A stretch of 64,000 nucleotides of DNA from Photobacterium aphoticum (GCF_001029435.1 NZ_LDOV01000047.1:1-64000); one strand, 5' to 3'. Shown: positions 9,601 to 17,965, numbered from the stretch's first letter. The notes: generated by a model from the sequence alone, not told the origin. Numbers and translations: made by a program.

Positions 9601-9995
9601 CCTACAGCCACCATATTACACTGATTTTCACTTGCGACGGCTAAGCATTTCTCTAAATAGCTTGGATGCCATTCATCATCATCATCAAGGAATGCAAGAA
9701 ACAAAGAATCCATATTTTTGCTACGCTGAGTGCATAGATAATCGATAGCCGTATTCCACGCTCCACTAGCACCAGGAGTTCGTTGATTTATCAAATATTT
9801 AATTTGGAAATCAGCTTCTGATAGATCATCGACAATTGCTTTATTTTTTTTACGATCTTCTACTGAGGAATCATCGACAACAATGACGTAATTCGGAACT
9901 ATCGTTTGATTAATAACTGAACGAATTGCTCGATCTTTTAATAATTCAGTTCTATTCTTTGTTGCAATAATAACGGCTAATTGATGAGCATTCAA
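6648..9995 (-). CDS. Multidomain protein: GT2 glycosyltransferase - kinase-like domain - second GT-A glycosyltransferase
   Basis: Counting from the TTG start chosen here the protein has 1115 residues. Residues about 5-230 form a family 2 GT-A domain (LAVIIATKNRT, an acidic DDDD run at 104-107). Residues about 280-400 match nothing I recognise. Residues about 440-600 look like a protein/small-molecule kinase fold, with a Gly-rich loop (LLGIGSEAIV), Lys466, an IHPKN catalytic-loop remnant and a DYG metal motif at 562-564. The usual loop Asp appears as Asn545. Residues about 650-900 form a second GT-A-like domain with a WILDDD motif (Asp766-768). The C-terminal 200 residues are helical. TTG at 9995 has GGAG six bases upstream. 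A longer frame opening at TTG 10052 lacks a ribosome binding site. It is the first gene of the AT-rich operon. The sugar donor and acceptor are unknown. Confidence 0.75.
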   Translation of the reverse strand: MNAHQLAVIIATKNRTELLKDRAIRSVINQTIVPNYVIVVDDSSVEDRKKNKAIVDDLSEADFQIKYLINQRTPGASGAWNTAIDYLCTQRSKNMDSLFLAFLDDDDEWHPSYLEKCLAVASENQCNMVAVGFYRFEGNGRSYIKCLPPKSLREDQFLRGNPGIQGSNLFLSLDIMLMVGGFDEHLCSCTDRDLCIRLCELEAIRYLSINDSLLNHYADNDRQRLSTPNSPAKKKGLSAFWLKYHGRMSNSQRKAFLNRAQSLFNWEPETSSEIESKPAIQIALTLGIELGCISFSKLSQVIERIHQVGQQHLVGFNLVLTAIQDVNLNELSAFLEFVRQQGITCYNLCAQQTCIETATAFVAKENIGHSAWVLRDWPLQGQPYCKNKNVISVLLTELGARQMCDDSLNEQLKKEQTELVHKITQCRTDEARARINKLFCIDTDDLQLLGIGSEAIVMTDGKRVFKCIDYWKTRIPAEQIKLLQQDGSQWRDLPGLYALDEVVSDGKNLVLTYPYEVSIPYQGGYCEQVINLLHSCSKVGIVCNNIHPKNLIKTQNEVKLIDYGSDIRPWSELGFEHMVRRAYLSIHHADHPCLKFLMRQSLHTTNMPEMEGYQAFRQRLTGIDYNLKLAQQVRLPLAPLAELSAPFSLTIGVITGDAHKLLPLLNSIAELSQCSYLSEVNTIVLCNGCSASSLTAVFEDSKRPLGNVRIITEEQQIEDSERGLFGLGFANRQRGQVGIAHARSMLQKYVGLICEANPDSIAWILDDDMRLDARAKQYLPWLPRFKQEGIDVVIGQYQGSSPNPPLNGLRGQLVDLLHNLRWLDTLSSNIELPDRSGENTILRNKYPDYYYDLSRKHSGHLEVPFWLEPAYKGETVAEARARLFAHAPLLVTGFPLTRSIIPECFSYSLMAMKDTVNRGGNTFVLNPKALTQTPNLIPKINGREARRSDMVWAMVNKHYRRLSIKSAPFPVQHTGRVQNEKILDLEKVQDEIMGSALYAGLQNFLLAKEQHNLVFTPAEITNVWKATRAARNTRLARLKHSFYRINGLAQALSKFPELTELCEYLTRSFNSATIATLEAQVKQMNEHHIYEFLNQIVPQSTSFANAHQQTVEILE

Positions 9996-10104
9996 ACTAA
10001 ACTCCGTTGCTCCAGAATGACTAGTTAGCACTTCAATAATTATAGTTACCAAGCTAGTATAACGTTGTTAATTATCTATAAATAGTCTGCTTATAAAAAA
10101 CACT

Positions 10105-10118
10105 TGTCAAGTTTGACA
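10105..10118. promoter_or_regulatory. Operator-like palindrome overlapping a minus-strand -35 hexamer
   Basis: TGTCAA-GT-TTGACA is a perfect 6+2+6 palindrome. On the minus strand it contains TTGACA, a consensus -35 hexamer, about 110 bp upstream of the TTG start at 9995. The matching -10 element is weak, so the promoter call is tentative. A dimeric regulator bound here would block or recruit polymerase for the biosynthetic operon. Confidence 0.35.
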
Positions 10119-10297
10119 GAATACATTAACCACTTATCGAATCAGAATCACAAACTTATTTTGCAGCAACACAAATTGCACAACCCTATACCATTCAAAT
10201 TTTCACACAGTCGACATTACTTAATATGATGTTTTTCCGCATAAAATTCATTTTATATAAATATTTGGCCATGAAAATCATTTCGATTTCCTCCAAG

Positions 10298-10313
10298 AAA
10301 TAAGTACTTATTT
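10298..10313. repeat. Perfect 16-bp palindrome
   Basis: AAATAAGTACTTATTT is its own reverse complement. It lies in the intergenic region upstream of the biosynthetic operon and downstream of the alkaline phosphatase gene. It could be a regulator site. It lacks the GC core of a terminator. Confidence 0.4.
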
Positions 10314-10424
10314 ATAATCACGACCATACATACCATATTAAATTAATGAGTACCATATTTCCCGATAGCATTCGTGTTTTTAGTTACTTTTCGGGTTGAT
10401 GCTATATGTCTTATTCCTGCCGCG

Positions 10425-11783
10425 TTACGGCTTATTGCTCTCGTTCTCTGGCGCTCTACCCAGCATCGCAAACAGCTTCTTGGCAATATCGGTGTTATCC
10501 ATTTGCCCAATGAACTGCTCTTTGCCTTGCCCAAAGGCAAAGACTGGCACATCCACCCCGGTATGGCCGCCTGTTGTCCAACCGGTATTGGTACGTTGAT
10601 CCACCACTTGCTTGATGGCTTGATAAAACGCTTTTGCCCCCTCCTTATGCGCCGGTTGCAAGACCGCCATTTCCTCTTTCGTCAGTGTGAAACCCAACTG
10701 CTGATTCAATGAAGCAGGCTCCCACGTTTGCTCGGCATGGGTCACGGCTATGGTACGTGGTGAGGCCGACAATTGGCGCAAATAAGCCGGTTCCCAGCGG
10801 TAGCCGCCTGCACGCTCTCCCATCGTCATACCACCGGTATTGTGATCAGCCGTAACAACCACCAAGGTATTGGGGTGTTGACTCACATAGGTTTCCAGCC
10901 ACAACAAAGCACGGTGTAAATCGTCCATTTCAGCCATGGTCGAGGCCACATCATTCGCATGGCTGGCCCAATCAATTTGTGACCCCTCCACCAGCAGGAA
11001 AAAGCCTTTATCATTCGTTTCTAAACGCGAGACCGCCGCTTGTACCATATCTTTTAACCGATCAGGGTTGGCTTCATCTAAGGCAGCAGGCAGGCCTCTG
11101 TCAGCGAAAAGTCCCAATACATTGTGATTATCGATCGTTGCCAGTTGTGCGTAGCTGTCGATGTACTGATACCCCGCTTGCTGAAACTCTTCAACGAGAT
11201 TGCGATCGTCTCTAATGAAGTACTGCCAACCGCCACCCAGCATGACATTGACCTTAAACTGGTCATCAATCTTGGCATCGAAATAGCTGTCTGCAATCTC
11301 GTTATACATACGGCGCTGCGGCACATGCGCCACATAACTGGCTGGCGTAGCGTGATTGATTTGCGAGGTGACCACCAGCCCGGTCGATTTGCCTACAGCT
11401 TTCGCGTATTCCAGTACGCTTTCCACGGGTTGCTGGTCGTTATCAAGCCCAATGGCACCATTGTAGGTTTTGTGGCCCGAAGCCAAGGCAGTACCAGATG
11501 CGGCACTGTCGGTAACAAGCCCTTGCGACAAGGCCGGATAGGTACTGCTGCGCCCGACAAAATGGCGATCAAACACCGTCGACTCTACCTGTGGCGTGGC
11601 CGGATCATCATGGAAATAACGAAATGCGGACGTGTGTACCGGCCCCATGCCATCCCCCACCACCATGATAATATTCGGCGGCGTAGCCTGCGCGGCGAAC
11701 GACATAACAGGCAAAAGTGCAGAAACACACAGCGATGATAGCCCCAATGAGCGGGCTAACAATGAGCGAGAAAATGATGGCAT
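10425..11783 (-). CDS. Alkaline phosphatase, PhoA family, secreted
   Basis: This 452-aa periplasmic or secreted metallophosphatase would release phosphate from organic esters. It has an N-terminal signal peptide ending near SFAAQA, the metal motif VGDGMG, and the phosphorylated serine in TDSAAS (Ser93). It also has HATPA, EGSQIDWASHAND and TADHNTGG, with the C-terminal TTGGHTG histidine motif. ATG 11783 is chosen because AAGGAGG lies six bases upstream; a longer frame from TTG 11801 would overlap that site. The leaf of the family (DSAAS rather than PDSAGT) differs from the tandem phosphatases at 51-54 kb, so it is not a recent copy of them. No clear Pho box was found upstream. Confidence 0.92.
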   Translation of the reverse strand: MPSFSRSLLARSLGLSSLCVSALLPVMSFAAQATPPNIIMVVGDGMGPVHTSAFRYFHDDPATPQVESTVFDRHFVGRSSTYPALSQGLVTDSAASGTALASGHKTYNGAIGLDNDQQPVESVLEYAKAVGKSTGLVVTSQINHATPASYVAHVPQRRMYNEIADSYFDAKIDDQFKVNVMLGGGWQYFIRDDRNLVEEFQQAGYQYIDSYAQLATIDNHNVLGLFADRGLPAALDEANPDRLKDMVQAAVSRLETNDKGFFLLVEGSQIDWASHANDVASTMAEMDDLHRALLWLETYVSQHPNTLVVVTADHNTGGMTMGERAGGYRWEPAYLRQLSASPRTIAVTHAEQTWEPASLNQQLGFTLTKEEMAVLQPAHKEGAKAFYQAIKQVVDQRTNTGWTTGGHTGVDVPVFAFGQGKEQFIGQMDNTDIAKKLFAMLGRAPENESNKP

Positions 11784-11918
11784 GACGTGCCTCCTTGGCA
11801 ACCCGGTTCAAATCCGTTGAACCCTTCATGTTGAACGTTTCACAGTTGTGTTCAATCATGCCAGCGGAGAAAGTGTAAGATCAATGGTGAGTGTGTAAGA
11901 AACTCTACACTGATGCTG

Positions 11919-11950
11919 TAAAACCGTGGCTATGCATCCACATAACCACG
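11919..11950 (-). terminator. Probable terminator of the RDD gene
   Basis: The stem CGTGGCTATG / CATAACCACG (one wobble) at 11925-11950 has a 6-nt loop and a minus-strand GTTTTA tail. It lies about 45 bp after the RDD gene stop. Confidence 0.45.
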
Positions 11951-11993
11951 ATCTGCTGCCTACAGCTGTTGTCTCTGAATGCAGCTTTCTCAG

Positions 11994-12542
11994 TCAGTAT
12001 TTGATCACAATGGTATTGGCCGCTAAATCCCCTAAACGTTGACGCTTGCGGCCCAAAATGAAGATGGCATCGATAACACCAATTATCGGCGTCAGGATGT
12101 TTCGAAGGAAAGATTGCCACAATGAACAATACGCCCCTGTGTCTTTATCAATCACAGCCATGCTCAGCACACGCTTACCCAGGCTTTGTCCCCGTGGCAA
12201 TGCGTCAGCAAAAATCCAATACAGGGCACCGCTGCCCAACGCCATAATATCAATGTGGTGTTGTTCAAGCGCCAGCGCCTCACCCATTGCGAACAACGTA
12301 AAAATAATGGCAAAGGCTACAATGGCATCCAACATCTGGCCGACATAACGACGACCGGGGCTGGCAAGATAACGTCGCGGAGAGAATGCCGATGCACCAT
12401 GAGGCGCTTGTGCATGTAGATTCATTCTTGAGTCCGTCCCCTGCTCAGGATCAAACCTCTCGCTTTGTTTCAGTGTCGACATTGACGGCTCTGCGCCTTC
12501 ATCTGCCACTTCTATATCCGTTAATTTGGGTTCAATCCGCAT
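11994..12542 (-). CDS. RDD family membrane protein
   Basis: This 182-aa integral inner-membrane protein has an RDD domain. A polar N-terminal stretch of about 65 residues precedes SPGRRYVGQMLDAIV, which opens the first membrane helix. The characteristic GQSLGKRVLSMAVID and QRLGDLAANTIVIK motifs follow. RDD proteins have been linked to ion or osmolyte transport in some bacteria, but the function of this one is unknown. An AAGGAG site lies eight bases before the ATG. It is a single-gene unit between rlmC and the alkaline phosphatase, all transcribed leftward, each with its own terminator. Confidence 0.82.
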   Translation of the reverse strand: MRIEPKLTDIEVADEGAEPSMSTLKQSERFDPEQGTDSRMNLHAQAPHGASAFSPRRYLASPGRRYVGQMLDAIVAFAIIFTLFAMGEALALEQHHIDIMALGSGALYWIFADALPRGQSLGKRVLSMAVIDKDTGAYCSLWQSFLRNILTPIIGVIDAIFILGRKRQRLGDLAANTIVIKY

Positions 12543-12672
12543 ATCAACGCTCCTTGTTGGCGGTTTGCATAACGCTGTTTATTCGCGTCTGTTTTATCCA
12601 CTTGCTACAAGCTGATTTTTGCCCGCAGAACGTACCACCTTCGAACGCCATATGCAATCACGCGCAATAAAG

Positions 12673-12721
12673 AAAAACGGCTTCATCGTCATACCTACTC
12701 GGTGACAATGAAGCCGTTTTA
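12673..12721 (-). terminator. Terminator of rlmC (also bidirectional)
   Basis: The arms AAAACGGCTTCAT (12674-12686) and ATGAAGCCGTTTT (12708-12720) form a 13-bp stem, extended inside by GTCA/TGAC. The minus-strand side ends in a T-rich run, and the hairpin sits about 65 bp after the rlmC stop. Confidence 0.75.
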
Positions 12722-12786
12722 CGTGATCACAATTTACATGATCACAATAACACGCGAATAATTATCCTTATGGGGATAAGAATGGA

Positions 12787-13929
12787 TTACTCCGCTTTAT
12801 GCTCAAGCAATACCATCACTTCTGCGTGTTCGGTATGCGGGAACATATCAAACCACTGCAGGCGCTTCGCTTGGTAGTTTGGCATACCGTCCAAATCCGC
12901 TTTCAGTGTATGCGGGTTGCAGCTGGAGTAGATAATGTGTTTCGGCGCCAGCTCCACCAGCTGCTCCGTCAAGGCTTTGCCCAAGCCACGACGCGGCGGG
13001 TTAACCAGTACCAGTTCAGGCGCGCTGTTATGCATCAACGAGAACTTGGCGGAATCCAACGCATCAAAGTCCAGGTTGGTAATACCCATGGCTTCTGCAG
13101 AACGCTTCGCACTGGCAATCGCTTCTGGCTCAATCTCGATACCGGTCACGGCCGTCTGCTCACTGGCACAATGCAATGCAAAGCCACCGACACCACAGAA
13201 CAAGTCCCACATTTTCTCAGGGCCGATTTCACGCACCCACTCGCGGGCTGTTGCGTACAACTGCGCCGCCACTTTCGGGTTGGTCTGGAAGAAACTCTTC
13301 GGACGAATCACCATCGGCACATCATTGAACTGCTCAATCAGTGAATGGGATTCAGTCAGGAAGAACTCTTCATCCCCTTCCAAACGTGCCATGTGCACCG
13401 GTTGCAGGTTCACAGAGACCACTTTAATACTTGGGAATGCGGTAAGCAGTCGCTCAAGGTTGTTTTCGATACGCGTAACGGCATCGCGACTGCGCATCAC
13501 AAAACGCAGCATAAACTCACCGTGGTGCGCACTGCGGGTCAGCAAAATGTATTTCAGTTCGCCTTTTTTCTTGTTCTTGTTGTAGGGCGGAATACCCGAT
13601 ACACGGATCCAGTCTTGCAGATACGCCAACAGCGCCTGCATGTCTTCCGTGTACAAAGGACAATCTACCAAGCTGACCGGCTCACTCTGGCCGTCTTTTT
13701 GAATATCCGCGCCTAAAATCGGCGCATGCGCGGCACCTAATACCACCATCTTCGCTTTATTACGGCAGGCGGTTTCATCGCTGGTGACAGCAGGTAGCCA
13801 CTGTTCCGGCATACGATCGTTAAATAATGCTTTTAAGGCTTCATCTTTTTGCGCGATTTGCTGCGAATAGGAAATGCCATGGTATTCACACGATTGGCAT
13901 TGCTGTTGATTATAGAAAGCACACTGCAT
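12787..13929 (-). CDS. rlmC: 23S rRNA (uracil-747-C5)-methyltransferase RlmC
   Basis: This 380-aa SAM-dependent methyltransferase makes m5U747 in 23S rRNA. It belongs to the RumA/RumB/TrmA family. N-terminal cysteines ([18 protein letters not shown]) supply the [4Fe-4S] cluster. The C-terminal Rossmann domain shows [13 protein letters not shown], and NPPRRG is the family DP(P)R motif. SSCNP contains the catalytic nucleophile Cys. Its length agrees with E. coli RlmC (about 375 aa). It stands alone, transcribed leftward, followed by its own terminator. Confidence 0.95.
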   Translation of the reverse strand: MQCAFYNQQQCQSCEYHGISYSQQIAQKDEALKALFNDRMPEQWLPAVTSDETACRNKAKMVVLGAAHAPILGADIQKDGQSEPVSLVDCPLYTEDMQALLAYLQDWIRVSGIPPYNKNKKKGELKYILLTRSAHHGEFMLRFVMRSRDAVTRIENNLERLLTAFPSIKVVSVNLQPVHMARLEGDEEFFLTESHSLIEQFNDVPMVIRPKSFFQTNPKVAAQLYATAREWVREIGPEKMWDLFCGVGGFALHCASEQTAVTGIEIEPEAIASAKRSAEAMGITNLDFDALDSAKFSLMHNSAPELVLVNPPRRGLGKALTEQLVELAPKHIIYSSCNPHTLKADLDGMPNYQAKRLQWFDMFPHTEHAEVMVLLEHKAE

Positions 13930-14163
13930 AGGTCTAACTGCCGAAATAGAGAAAGGCGCTAGTCTATTATTCTACCAAAAAATCACCATTTGAGTTATTT
14001 ATCGATATGATGAATATTTTTTATCGGCATTTTTTGGTAAGGCGAAGAAAAGGTGATAGCGAGAAATATTCTTATTAGCGATGTCACGAAACGTACAATG
14101 ACTGAAAGTAATTGTCACGTCAATCAGTTAGATTCGCACCATGATCACCTTATATGCAATATC

Positions 14164-15087
14164 ATGAAACTCTCACAACTCAACGCCTTTAAAGCCATCA
14201 TTGAATGCCAAACCATCACCGCCGCTGCTGAACGCCTGAATTTAAGCCAACCCGCAGTGAGTCGCCTACTCGCCAGCTTAGAAGAACGCTTACGATTTAA
14301 ATTGTTCATCCGCAAAGGTAACCGCCTCGTACTCAGCGATGAAGGACAAGCCTTTTATTTAGAAGTGGCTAAAGTGTTTGAAGCGGTATCCGGACTCGAT
14401 CAGGCTGCACTCTCTATTCGTTCTCGCCATTTTGGCAGCCTAAACATTGCCGCAATGCCACTATTATCGAACAGTTACCTGCCACGAGTGCTGGCTACCT
14501 TCTTGCAACAGGCCACAAAACTCAAAGTCGGCTTAAAAACCTACCGTTCCGAAGAGGTGATCCGGCACGTACAAAGCCAAACCACCGACATTGGTTTTGC
14601 GTTTGTTGATAGCCCCGTAGCAGGCGTGCACGCTCAGCGCGTCTCTTGCGAGTGTGTCTGCCTCATTCCGGTTACTTCGCCGTTAGCTACCTTGGCAGAA
14701 ATCGACATTCATGACATCGCTAATCAAGTGCTGATCCGCCACGAGAAAGATGCGACCCAATGCAAAATCGACACTCTGCTTCGCCGCTATGGCTTATCGA
14801 CCATCGAGCAAGTGGAAGTGTCACTGGCCAGCACTGCCGCTGCGCTGGTGCGAGAAGGTGTTGGCATTGCAATTACTGACCCGTTTACTGCCGCTATCGA
14901 CAGTGAACACCCACAAGTGGTGATGCGACCGCTGGTGTTCAGCCTGCCGGTTGAGTTCGACATTCTGTACCCGGCCCTGAAACCCATTCACCGCCATGCC
15001 GAACGCTTTATTGAGCAATTTATGCTGCTGGCCGATAGCCTGAATATCGACCTGAAACTGGGCCCAATGCGGGATCTCAACGAGTAG
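14164..15087 (+). CDS. LysR-type transcriptional regulator (opine-type)
   Basis: This 307-aa regulator has an N-terminal winged helix-turn-helix (MKLSQLNAFKAI through QPAVSRLLASLEERL) and a periplasmic-binding-protein-like effector domain. The HTH resembles the OccR/NocR opine regulators. ATG 14164 is chosen because the family begins two to four residues before the LNAF motif; the frame stays open upstream to 14053 but that part is unlike the family. It is followed 205 bp later, on the same strand, by an opine dehydrogenase and a transporter, so it probably controls them with an opine or amino acid as inducer. The effector is unknown. Confidence 0.85.
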   Translation: MKLSQLNAFKAIIECQTITAAAERLNLSQPAVSRLLASLEERLRFKLFIRKGNRLVLSDEGQAFYLEVAKVFEAVSGLDQAALSIRSRHFGSLNIAAMPLLSNSYLPRVLATFLQQATKLKVGLKTYRSEEVIRHVQSQTTDIGFAFVDSPVAGVHAQRVSCECVCLIPVTSPLATLAEIDIHDIANQVLIRHEKDATQCKIDTLLRRYGLSTIEQVEVSLASTAAALVREGVGIAITDPFTAAIDSEHPQVVMRPLVFSLPVEFDILYPALKPIHRHAERFIEQFMLLADSLNIDLKLGPMRDLNE

Positions 15088-15178
15088 CACGTTGCGTGCC
15101 TTCACACTTTACTTGCGAATGAAGCACGAAAAAACGCAATCAATTAGACGTTAACAATCAATAAGTTAAAGAGGAAAC

Positions 15179-15212
15179 AAACAGCCAGCATAACTTTTTT
15201 GCATGGCTGTTT
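15179..15212 (+). terminator. Possible terminator or leader hairpin between lysR and opine dehydrogenase
   Basis: AAACAGCCA (15179-15187) and TGGCTGTTT (15204-15212) form a 9-bp stem around a 16-nt loop containing a T-run. The tail is only partly T-rich, so it could be a terminator of the lysR transcript or a structured leader. Confidence 0.35.
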
Positions 15213-15292
15213 GTGTGTTCATCATTGGTCTGACAGCACCTTGGCTCCTTACTCTGAGTGCAACCCAACACTCAATATAAAAAGGAATAATT

Positions 15293-16402
15293 ATGTCAAC
15301 GCGTGTTTCTGTTATCGGCTCAGGTAATGCAGGTTTAACAGCGGCTTACCACTTCACCTTACACGGCGCGAGTGTGTGTTTATATGGGGCAACCGGCTTT
15401 GATCAGCCATTAACGGATATTGAACAACAAGGCGGTATTGAAGCCTTGGCAAGTTTCAATGATGTTGAACTGACATACGCAGGCAAGCAGGCTATCGATA
15501 AAGTCAGCCGCGATCTGAAAGACACCTTGGACTATGCCGATTTGCTGGTACTCCCAGTGCCGTCTTTCGCCCAAGAGCCGCTGTTCATCGATATGCTACC
15601 GCACCTGCGTGATGGCCAAATCATCATGCTGATGCCGGGTAACTATGGGTCACTGGTGCTCAACCGCATTAAACATGAGCAAGGCTATGGCCATTTGGAT
15701 ATCACCTTTGTGGATGCGATTTCCATTCCATGGGCAACCCGCATTGTCGGTCCGGCACAATTGGCGATTCTGGGCATGAAAGCGTTTTTACCGGTCGCGG
15801 CCTTCCCGGCGAACCGTACTCAACAGGCTATTGATGCCCTACAGCCTGTGATGCCATTGCCACTCACACCACTGAGCAATGTGATTGAAGCGGGTCTGGA
15901 GAACATCAACTTTGGTGGCCACCCGCTGCTGACCACGTTGAACATGGGCTTGCTGGAAAACTTTGATGGTCAGTTCAATTACTACAAAGACTGCTGCTCA
16001 ATCTCAACCGCCAGAGCTGCAGCGGTGATGGAATCAGAACGTCTGGCCGTGGGCAACGCACTGGGCTTAACCCTGAAGCCAGAATTGGAGGCGATGAATG
16101 CCCTGTATGAGATGGACTGCACCTCGGTCTATGAGGTTAACCGTACTTCAGAGACCCACGGCAAGCTCAACAGTGCGCCGAATTCAGCCGGTAACCGCTA
16201 TATCACCGAAGATGCGGCTTACCTGCTGGTGCCGTGTTACGAAATGGCACAACTGGCAGGACTGGAGACACCGATGATCACGTCGTGTCTGCACATTGAT
16301 AACGCCTACAACGACACGGACTACTTCCGTACCGGGCGCACCCTGAAGAAGATGGGACTGGATAACCTGACGCCAGCTGAAATTATCGATTTCGTGGCAT
16401 AA
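15293..16402 (+). CDS. Opine (octopine/nopaline family) dehydrogenase
   Basis: This 369-aa NAD(P)-dependent enzyme of the octopine/nopaline dehydrogenase family reversibly condenses an amino acid with a 2-keto acid, or oxidises the resulting opine. An N-terminal Rossmann fold with GSGNAG at residues 10-15 binds the cofactor. The C-terminal helical domain carries the substrate site, with a family His in NFGGHPLLT near residue 205. An AAAAGGA site lies seven bases before the ATG. It is followed 70 bp later by a YfcC-type transporter and preceded by a LysR regulator, so it reads as a catabolic or export unit for an opine-like compound. The substrate is not predictable from sequence. Confidence 0.85.
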   Translation: MSTRVSVIGSGNAGLTAAYHFTLHGASVCLYGATGFDQPLTDIEQQGGIEALASFNDVELTYAGKQAIDKVSRDLKDTLDYADLLVLPVPSFAQEPLFIDMLPHLRDGQIIMLMPGNYGSLVLNRIKHEQGYGHLDITFVDAISIPWATRIVGPAQLAILGMKAFLPVAAFPANRTQQAIDALQPVMPLPLTPLSNVIEAGLENINFGGHPLLTTLNMGLLENFDGQFNYYKDCCSISTARAAAVMESERLAVGNALGLTLKPELEAMNALYEMDCTSVYEVNRTSETHGKLNSAPNSAGNRYITEDAAYLLVPCYEMAQLAGLETPMITSCLHIDNAYNDTDYFRTGRTLKKMGLDNLTPAEIIDFVA

Positions 16403-16472
16403 ACCGTTATACGCATAACACACGTGGGGCCGTGATGCCCCACCCGCTGTTAAAAGAAGCAGGATACGCATT

Positions 16473-17879
16473 ATGAGTAAATTCAAGTTCCCCTCTGCCT
16501 ATACCATTTTGATGCTATTAACGGTGCTGATGGCAATCCTGACCTGGGTGATCCCAGCAGGCCAGTACCAGATGGAAGCCCATGCCACCCTTGGGAAAAT
16601 GGTGCCGGTTGTTGGCTCGTACCAAACCGTCGAGGCGAATCCACAAGGTATCATCGACATCCTTATGGCCCCGATTCAGGGCTTTTATGATCCTTCTGAA
16701 TACGTCGCTCGTGCCATTGATGTGGCCGTGTTTGTACTGGTCATTGGTGGCTTCCTGGCGGTGATCACCGAAACGGGTGCAATTGATGCGGGTATTGCCG
16801 GCACCATGAAACGTCTTGCCGGACGCGAAAAGTGGATGATCCCTATCCTGATGGGCTTATTCGCGCTAGGCGGCACCGTGTATGGTATGGCTGAAGAAAC
16901 CATTCCGTTTTATGCCCTGTTGATCCCAGTGATGATAGCGGCCGGTTATGACAGCGTGGTCGGCGTGGCGATTATCATGGTCGGTGCCGGTATTGGCTGC
17001 TTAGGCTCCACCATCAACCCGTTTGCTACCGTGATTGCGTCTAATGCGGCTGAAATTAATTTCATGGAAGGCTTTGCCCTGCGCGCGGTGATTTTGGCGC
17101 TGGGCTGGTTACTATGCGTAATCTACGTGATGCGTTATGCCGAGCGTGTGAAGCGTGATCCTTCAACCTCGATTGTGGCCCACCAGCGCGAAGATAACGT
17201 AAAGCACTTCCTGCATGGCAAAGCACAAACCAGCCTGACGCTGACAAACACCCACAAGGCCATTCTGTCTATTTTCGCCCTGACGTTTGCCGTCATGATG
17301 TGGGGCGTATCGGCCAAAGGTTGGTGGATGGCGGAATTGTCTGCCCTGTTTATCGGCTCCAGCATCGTGATTGGCTTTGTGGGGCGCCTATCTGAAGCGG
17401 AGATCACCGACAGTTTCGTCAACGGCGCCCGTGATTTGCTGGGTGTGGCGCTCATCATCGCCATTGCCCGTGGTCTGGTGGTCGTGATGGATAACGGTAA
17501 CATTACCCATACCATTTTGAACTACGCTGAAGGACTGCTGGGTGGCCTGAATGAAATCGCCTTCATCAATGCCATCTACTTTGTGGAAGCGGTGCTGTGC
17601 TTGGTCGTACCGTCGTCATCTGGCCTGGCAGTACTGTCAATGCCGATTCTGGCACCACTTGCAGACTTTGCCGGTGTCGGCCGTGACTTGGTGGTGACCG
17701 CTTTCCAGTCAGCGTCAGGCCTGCCAAACCTTGTAACGCCAACCTCCGGCGTGGTCATGGGCGGCCTTGCTATTGGCCGTGTCGCCTACACCACATGGTT
17801 ACGCTTCATTGGCCCACTGATTGGTATGCTGACATTGATGATCATGGTGATGTTGAGCATTGGTGTGGTGATCAGTTAA
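16473..17879 (+). CDS. YfcC family transporter (putative amino acid/opine carrier)
   Basis: This 468-aa integral membrane protein has about 11-12 hydrophobic segments. It belongs to the YfcC/DcuC-like group of the ion transporter superfamily, some members of which exchange arginine and ornithine. Typical features are WVIPAGQY in the first periplasmic loop, the re-entrant segment GCLGSTINPFATVIAS near residue 180, and the C-terminal VPSSSGLAVLSMP and PTSGVVMGGLA hairpins. It lies directly behind the opine dehydrogenase, so it may carry an opine or its amino acid half. The family assignment is firm; the substrate is inferred from context. A bidirectional terminator follows. Confidence 0.82.
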   Translation: MSKFKFPSAYTILMLLTVLMAILTWVIPAGQYQMEAHATLGKMVPVVGSYQTVEANPQGIIDILMAPIQGFYDPSEYVARAIDVAVFVLVIGGFLAVITETGAIDAGIAGTMKRLAGREKWMIPILMGLFALGGTVYGMAEETIPFYALLIPVMIAAGYDSVVGVAIIMVGAGIGCLGSTINPFATVIASNAAEINFMEGFALRAVILALGWLLCVIYVMRYAERVKRDPSTSIVAHQREDNVKHFLHGKAQTSLTLTNTHKAILSIFALTFAVMMWGVSAKGWWMAELSALFIGSSIVIGFVGRLSEAEITDSFVNGARDLLGVALIIAIARGLVVVMDNGNITHTILNYAEGLLGGLNEIAFINAIYFVEAVLCLVVPSSSGLAVLSMPILAPLADFAGVGRDLVVTAFQSASGLPNLVTPTSGVVMGGLAIGRVAYTTWLRFIGPLIGMLTLMIMVMLSIGVVIS

Positions 17880-17965
17880 CACTGGCACCCAAATGCACCT
17901 ATCGCGTCCATTCTAGGCCCCCCCTTCTAGGCGCACTCTCTCTGCGTCCTTTATAAGCGGCCTAT

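Larger units (their letters stand above)
9996..10424. other. AT-rich intergenic region between the biosynthetic operon and an alkaline phosphatase
   Basis: About 430 bp of AT-rich sequence with no convincing gene. It must hold the promoter of the leftward four-gene operon. It contains the two palindromes annotated at 10105-10118 and 10298-10313. No strong terminator for the phosphatase gene was recognised. Confidence 0.6.

Noticed and set aside
11608-11859. Minus-strand frame overlapping the start of the alkaline phosphatase
   Set aside because: It shares DNA with the phosphatase signal peptide and ribosome binding site in another frame, and it has no independent start signal.
12722-12750. 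TGATCACAAT direct repeats after rlmC
   Set aside because: Short, AT-rich, no adjacent promoter, and not matched to a known operator.
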